Below, in pieces: positions 59,156 through 64,000 of a stretch of 64,000 nucleotides of DNA. Each line of letters starts with the position of its first letter. Position 1 is the stretch's first letter. The position numbers and the translations under genes were made by a program. Below the pieces are notes generated by a model, which did not search any database, had not been told where the DNA came from, and saw only the letters and a program-made list of their open reading frames with translations. This DNA comes from Pseudofrancisella aestuarii (GTDB lineage: Bacteria > Pseudomonadota > Gammaproteobacteria > Francisellales > Francisellaceae): assembly GCF_003574475.2 (NCBI RefSeq), contig NZ_QLIS02000003.1, positions 124,001 through 188,000 of the forward strand, read 5' to 3'.

Positions 59156-60183
59156 CCTTTAATTACAATATATTTTGCTGCCTCTTCTTTACTAATTATA
59201 TCTGTCTTCATTAAAAGCTCAATACTAGCTTCCATAGTAGACATCCCTTGAGCACTTCCTGTTTGAAGAGAGCTATAAATTTGAGAAAGCCTATTATCTT
59301 TTATCATATTTTTTATACCAGAATTATTAACCAAAACCTCATAAGCTGCTACTCGCCCACTACCCTTTCTTTTCAAAAGTCTTTGAGAAATAACTATTTG
59401 TAGCGATTCTGCTAACATATTTCTTACAAGTTCTTGTTCCGCTGGAGGAAAAACAGAAATAATCCTATCTACAGTTTTTATAGCTGACATTGTATGCAAA
59501 GTTCCCAACACAAGATGTCCTGTTTCAGCGGCTTCTAATGCGAGCCTAATAGTTTCTAAGTCTCTCATCTCACCGACAAGAATACAGTCTGGATCCTCCC
59601 TTAAAGCAGATTTTAAGGCGGCATTAAATGATCTAGTATCCCTCTTAACTTCTCTTTGATTGATCAAACTCTTTTGACTAACATGTACAAATTCAATTGG
59701 ATCTTCTATCGTCAGAATATGGGCTTCTTCTTTTTGATTCATTTCACTAACTAAAGCCGCCAAGGTACTACTCTTACCAGAACCCGTAGGGCCCGTAACA
59801 AGAATTAAACCACCTCTTTTTGCCTGTACAGTTTTTAAAACTTTTGGCGCACTAAATTGGTCCAAAGTAGGAATCTTATTTTCTAAACGGCGAAATACTG
59901 CTCCATAACCTCTATTATGAAAAAAAGCATTCACCCTAAATCTAGCATCATTTTCTACACTATCTATGGAAAAATCACACTCTAGAGTATCTATCAGCTC
60001 TTCCTTTTGATCTTCTGTCATTATCTGCAATAACATCTGACTAATCATCTTATCATTTAATACAGGAGAGCTTTCTATATCAACAAGATCTCCATCTATC
60101 CTATATCTAGCTTTACAGCCAGAAGATAAATGTAAATCTGATACTTTCTTTTGAACACATAAAGTTAGAAGTTTATCTATCAC
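59152..60183 (-). CDS. pilT: Type IV pilus retraction ATPase PilT
   Basis: 343 residues; hexameric ATPase that retracts pili. N-terminal PAS-like domain (VSDLHLSSGCKARYRIDGDL), Walker A GPTGSGKSSTLAAL, Asp box LTIEDPIEFVH, Walker B ILVGEMRDLETI, and the His box LGTLHTMSA. The start is GTG at 60183 with a weak ribosome site. The 3' end overlaps the convergent kinase gene by 4 bp. The C-terminal AIRNLIRE element of many PilT proteins is not recognisable; KNMIKDNRLSQIYSSLQTG is present instead. Confidence 0.92.
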   Translation of the reverse strand: MIDKLLTLCVQKKVSDLHLSSGCKARYRIDGDLVDIESSPVLNDKMISQMLLQIMTEDQKEELIDTLECDFSIDSVENDARFRVNAFFHNRGYGAVFRRLENKIPTLDQFSAPKVLKTVQAKRGGLILVTGPTGSGKSSTLAALVSEMNQKEEAHILTIEDPIEFVHVSQKSLINQREVKRDTRSFNAALKSALREDPDCILVGEMRDLETIRLALEAAETGHLVLGTLHTMSAIKTVDRIISVFPPAEQELVRNMLAESLQIVISQRLLKRKGSGRVAAYEVLVNNSGIKNMIKDNRLSQIYSSLQTGSAQGMSTMEASIELLMKTDIISKEEAAKYIVIKG

Positions 60184-60275
60184 AGGTTTACTTTTATAAT
60201 AAAAATTAATAAAGAAACTTTACCATTATTAAAAGATAAAGAAAATAAGCATTATAGAAAAATTAATAAAGAAAA

Positions 60276-63041
60276 CTATTTGAATAACTTCTTAAAGAAT
60301 CTACCAATTTTAGTAAAAGGACAACCACAAGATTTAGCAGACTCTTCACCAGACATCATAGCTTTAAGAACTGTCTGCAAAATACCACCATTCTTCAAGT
60401 AATCAACATCCACATCTGCATCTAAACGAGCTAACGCTTCAAATGTAGTTGTATGAGCTGTTGTAGGATGCACTGCTTCTACAACAACTCTTTGTCTTGG
60501 TTTAACTCCATCTAGGTTTTTAATGTTAAACATCTCAGAACCATCTAGTCCAAGTGTTTTAGCATTTTGCCCATCAACATACTCAAGAGGTAAAACACCC
60601 ATACCAACCAAGTTAGAACGATGTATTCTTTCATAGCTTTCTGCTATAACTGCTTTAACACCAAGTAAGAATGTACCTTTAGCCGCCCAGTCACGAGAAG
60701 ATCCTGTACCATACTCTTTACCTGCTAGAATTACTAGAGGAATACCTTTCTCTTTATACTTCATAGCAGCATCAAATACATACTGCTGAGAACCATCTAA
60801 ATGGTACTTAGTATAACCACCTTCAACGTTATCTAGCAATAAGTTACGGATACGAATATTTGCAAAAGTTCCTCTCATCATAACTTCATGATTTCCACGA
60901 CGTGATCCATAAGAGTTAAAATCTTTTTTCTCAACGCCATGAGCTTTTAAATACTGTCCTGCGGGATAATCTTCAGGAATTGAGCCTGCTGGAGAAATAT
61001 GGTCTGTAGTAACAGAATCACCAAGCATCAATAAAGTTCTTGCTCCTTTAATATCTAAGCTACCAGTATTCTCACCAGCAAAGTTTTCAAAGAAGTTTGG
61101 ACATTGAATATAAGTAGAGTTTTTATCAAACTCATATAGTTTACCTGTTGGAACCTGAAGCTCTTGCCAGTCTTTTGTTCCATCAAGAACTGTTGCATAT
61201 GCTTTCTTAAACATTTCTGAATTAACAACATCAGCTTGAATTGTCGCAATCTCTTCAGTGCTAGGCCAAATATCTTGCAAGAAAACATCATTACCTTCTG
61301 CATCTTGACCAATAGCATCTTCTACTGGATCAAAATCAACACTACCAACTAATGCATATGCTACAACATGAATTGGAGAAGCTAAATAGTTAGCTTTAAC
61401 ATGAGGATTAATACGTCCTTCAAAATTACGGTTACCAGAACTTACAGAAGATACTACCAAATTAGCTTCATTAATTGCATCAACAACAGGTTGATCTAAT
61501 GGACCAGAGTTACCTATACATGTTGTACAACCATAACCAACCAAATTAAACCCTAAGTTCTCTAACTCAGATAAAAGTCCTGCTTTTTCTAGATATTGGG
61601 TTACAACTTGTGATCCAGGTGCTAAAGATGTCTTAACAAAAGTCTTAACTTTCAACCCTTTCTCATTTGCTTTCTTCGCTAATAAACCCGCACCTAATAA
61701 AAGCGATGGATTTGATGTATTTGTACAAGATGTAATTGCAGCAATTGCTACTGAACCATGAGTAATTGTCTCATCTAGTCCTTTAACTTCTACTGATTTT
61801 TCCAAATCAGCTTCAGTTAAACCAAAACCATGTAACCCTTGCTCATGAGTTAGAGCCTCTCTAAATGCTTTTTTCATATCATGGAACGATACTCTATCTT
61901 GAGGTCTCTTAGGACCAGCAAGGTTAGACTCAATCTCAGACATATCAATTTCAACAACACTAGAATATTCTGGCTCTTCTGAAGAATTTTCTCTATATAA
62001 AAGTTGCTCTTTATACATTTCACGAGCAGCATCAACAAGATCTGCACGGTTAGTATTTTTAAAGAAATCTAAAGTTACTTCATCTACTGGGAAGAAACCA
62101 ATAGTTGCCCCATACTCAGGAGCCATGTTAGCAATAGTTGCTCTATCTGGTAATGATAGACTTTCTAATCCATCACCATAATATTCAACGAACTTACCAA
62201 CAACACCATGCTTTCTTAATACTTCTGTAATTTTTAAAACTAAATCAGTTGCTGTAACACCAGTTCTTAATTTTCCAGTAAGTTTTACACCTACTACATC
62301 TGGTAAAACCATATAATATGGTTGACCTAACATAACCGCCTCAGCTTCGATACCACCAACACCCCAGCCAACAACACCAACACCGTTGATCATTGTAGTA
62401 TGAGAATCTGTACCCACTAAAGTATCAGGATAAATGATATCTTCACCATTTATGTTTTTAACTAAAGCACCTTTTGCTAAATACTCTAAGTTAATTTGGT
62501 GAATAATCCCCATTCCTGGTGGAACAACAACAAAATCATCAAAAGCTGTTTGCGCCCATTTTAAAAGACTATATCTTTCGCCGTTTCTTTCAAACTCTTT
62601 TGCTACGTTCTGAGCTAAAGCAGTTTTTGTTCCATAATAATCAACTTGAACAGAATGGTCTATAACCATAGCTGTATCTACTAGAGGGTTAATCTTATCA
62701 GGATTGCCGCCAGCATCTTTAATCGCTTTTCTCATAGCTGCTAAATCTACTACAGCTGGAACGCCTGTGAAATCTTGCATAACTACTCTAGCAGGCATAT
62801 GAGGAATTTCTGGTCTATCTTTAGATTTAGCATCCCAGTCTAAGACTTTATGCATATCTTCTTCTTTTACTTTATAACCATCAATATTTCTAAGTTGGTT
62901 TTCAAGCAAAACTCTTATAGAGTAAGGAAGACGAGAAACATCTTTTCCTAACTCTGCATTAAGTTTCTTTAAACTATATAGAGAATACTTCTTACCCTTG
63001 TCCTCTATTTCTACTTTTGCGATATTCTTAATATCAGCCAT
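60276..63041 (-). CDS. acnA: Aconitate hydratase A with a basic C-terminal tail
   Basis: 921 residues; converts citrate to isocitrate in the TCA cycle. [4Fe-4S] ligands lie in AAITSCTNTSN (about 435) and GYGCTTCIGNSG (about 500). The C-terminal swivel domain carries AGKEYGTGSSRDWAAKG. It is about 30 residues longer than E. coli AcnA (891), partly from a tail with Cys-Gly-Cys and basic-aromatic residues (CGCPFTKIGRFFKKLFK). GGAGG lies seven bases before the ATG. Cluster loss would make it an RNA-binding regulator in other species. Confidence 0.95.
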   Translation of the reverse strand: MADIKNIAKVEIEDKGKKYSLYSLKKLNAELGKDVSRLPYSIRVLLENQLRNIDGYKVKEEDMHKVLDWDAKSKDRPEIPHMPARVVMQDFTGVPAVVDLAAMRKAIKDAGGNPDKINPLVDTAMVIDHSVQVDYYGTKTALAQNVAKEFERNGERYSLLKWAQTAFDDFVVVPPGMGIIHQINLEYLAKGALVKNINGEDIIYPDTLVGTDSHTTMINGVGVVGWGVGGIEAEAVMLGQPYYMVLPDVVGVKLTGKLRTGVTATDLVLKITEVLRKHGVVGKFVEYYGDGLESLSLPDRATIANMAPEYGATIGFFPVDEVTLDFFKNTNRADLVDAAREMYKEQLLYRENSSEEPEYSSVVEIDMSEIESNLAGPKRPQDRVSFHDMKKAFREALTHEQGLHGFGLTEADLEKSVEVKGLDETITHGSVAIAAITSCTNTSNPSLLLGAGLLAKKANEKGLKVKTFVKTSLAPGSQVVTQYLEKAGLLSELENLGFNLVGYGCTTCIGNSGPLDQPVVDAINEANLVVSSVSSGNRNFEGRINPHVKANYLASPIHVVAYALVGSVDFDPVEDAIGQDAEGNDVFLQDIWPSTEEIATIQADVVNSEMFKKAYATVLDGTKDWQELQVPTGKLYEFDKNSTYIQCPNFFENFAGENTGSLDIKGARTLLMLGDSVTTDHISPAGSIPEDYPAGQYLKAHGVEKKDFNSYGSRRGNHEVMMRGTFANIRIRNLLLDNVEGGYTKYHLDGSQQYVFDAAMKYKEKGIPLVILAGKEYGTGSSRDWAAKGTFLLGVKAVIAESYERIHRSNLVGMGVLPLEYVDGQNAKTLGLDGSEMFNIKNLDGVKPRQRVVVEAVHPTTAHTTTFEALARLDADVDVDYLKNGGILQTVLKAMMSGEESAKSCGCPFTKIGRFFKKLFK

Positions 63042-63142
63042 GCACTATCCTCCGTAGATGAGTAAATTTAAAAAAATACACCTGTAATATTTTAACCTGT
63101 TTATATGGTTTTGTATAGAATAAAGAGTTTTAGTTAATAGCA

Positions 63143-64000
63143 CTATTTTTGGAAAAGAGATATATCTAGCTTTCCTTTTTTAAATGGTGGACACCATAGA
63201 TAACTAGTGTTCAAAATTTTTGAGAATTTAAATACCCCATCTATTACTCCATCACCATCTCCAAGCATTCGACCCATTTGTAAATTAAATGATCTAAATG
63301 AAGAGGTAAAACATGAGAACATAAATCCTCCAATTAAATTATCATCAGACCAAGGCATCGATTTTCTTAATAAATTAGCTTCTGGTGAAAAATTCTCTTT
63401 TGCCGATCTACTTATATGAGCATAATCTTTCAAATTTGATAACTGATGAGAATCATCCAAACTTCTTCCTATACAACCCTCTTTCTCTGACTGACTAGCA
63501 TTCATAAGCCAATTAAAATCATGTTGCCACTGCTGCAAAACCCAAAAGCTTGAACCTTCTAACAAACCCTCATTAATTATTGCCACAGGAACAACCTCAT
63601 CACCTTTGGGGTTCTCTATCCCATCTTCAAAACCGGATAAATCAAACTTATGATGATATGAATAAGCTGAAATAGCTTTTTTAAAATCAAAAAACTCTAA
63701 TAATGCTTTTCTTATATTGAAAGCATGATGAAATATAACTCCCTTATCTTCCTCTTTTATCCATAAAACAAGATCATATCCACTGTCATCTTGCATCAAA
63801 TTCGAGTTAAATCTTTGTTTTTTATATAAATCCACCTTCGGAAAATGCTTTATTAGATTATTTCCAAAACCTACAATAACTGTTTTCCCATCGACAAACT
63901 TTTGTAAAACTTTCAGTCCAAACTCTAAATGTTCCTCACTAGCTATATCAAACATCATATACATAGCTGAAGATGTATTAGGCTCAACTATTCCTAATTG
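63143..64000 (-). CDS. DyP-type heme peroxidase (5' end beyond the window)
   Basis: 285 residues visible; the frame stays open to the edge, reading QLGIVEPNTSSAMYMMFDI, the conserved N-terminal strand of DyP peroxidases. Only a few residues should be missing. The catalytic GXXDG motif is GFEDGIENP, the proximal heme His is in DYAHISRSA, and a Ser-rich FSCFTSSFRSF block follows. It oxidises dyes or other substrates with H2O2. Some family members are cargo of encapsulin shells; nothing here shows one. It lies 101 bp upstream of acnA on the same strand. Confidence 0.85.
   Translation of the reverse strand, partial: QLGIVEPNTSSAMYMMFDIASEEHLEFGLKVLQKFVDGKTVIVGFGNNLIKHFPKVDLYKKQRFNSNLMQDDSGYDLVLWIKEEDKGVIFHHAFNIRKALLEFFDFKKAISAYSYHHKFDLSGFEDGIENPKGDEVVPVAIINEGLLEGSSFWVLQQWQHDFNWLMNASQSEKEGCIGRSLDDSHQLSNLKDYAHISRSAKENFSPEANLLRKSMPWSDDNLIGGFMFSCFTSSFRSFNLQMGRMLGDGDGVIDGVFKFSKILNTSYLWCPPFKKGKLDISLFQK

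Noticed and set aside
60201-60274. 17-bp direct repeat AAAAATTAATAAAGAAA (60201-60217, 60258-60274) between pilT and acnA
   Set aside because: Low-complexity AT-rich sequence; only two copies and no other structure.

Overview
The window is AT-rich, densely coded bacterial chromosome. Gene content, codon style and order point to the family Francisellaceae (genus Francisella or a close relative). The evidence is three Francisella-type phagosomal-transporter-like MFS proteins, a valAB-like msbA-lpxK pair, an orphan QseC-like sensor kinase, and acnA-pilT near one end with the tuf-rpoBC cluster at the other. The order broadly matches what I remember of the F. tularensis chromosome; this is recollection, not a search. 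No IS element, prophage, CRISPR array or rRNA operon was seen, and every gene inside the window looks intact. Two genes run off the ends: rpoC on the left and a DyP-type peroxidase on the right.

Layout. 1-11.1 kb (minus strand) is the transcription/translation supercluster: tRNA-Tyr, tRNA-Gly, tRNA-Thr, tuf, tRNA-Trp, terminator, secE, nusG, rplK, rplA, L10 leader, rplJ, rplL, rpoB, rpoC. 11.1-19.6 kb holds glpK-glpD-glpF followed by an unknown membrane protein, a short MscS-like channel and a Dda/RecD2-like helicase, with an MFS transporter and a small outer-membrane protein upstream. 19.7-28.3 kb is nutrient scavenging and methionine metabolism: another MFS transporter, a peptide transporter overlapping an asparaginase-family hydrolase, two tandem homocysteine methyltransferases, and divergently metY-metA. 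28.3-47.7 kb (minus) holds housekeeping genes: glnA, uvrD, ftsY, a FimV-like protein, prfC, tmk, two CNT nucleoside transporters, deoC, deoB, coaX, polA, lpxK, msbA. 47.8-55.3 kb (plus) holds cca, dsbB, an RND efflux adaptor and pump, and an MFS transporter. 55.4-64 kb holds an N-formylglutamate-amidohydrolase-like enzyme overlapping an ATP-grasp ligase, the orphan sensor kinase, pilT, acnA and the partial DyP peroxidase.

The most striking regulatory structure is the only gene-free stretch over 300 bp (25638-26140). It appears to hold two SAM-II-type riboswitches pointing in opposite directions, driven by divergent promoters whose -35 boxes overlap. The leftward leader has an intrinsic terminator between aptamer and gene. 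The rightward leader has a potential Shine-Dalgarno-sequestering helix. Together they would tie both methionine synthesis (metY-metA) and homocysteine remethylation (two HMT genes) to S-adenosylmethionine, probably by different output mechanisms.

The best candidate for an undescribed enzyme system is the translationally coupled amidohydrolase/ATP-grasp pair at 55.4-57.6 kb, whose substrate cannot be read from sequence.
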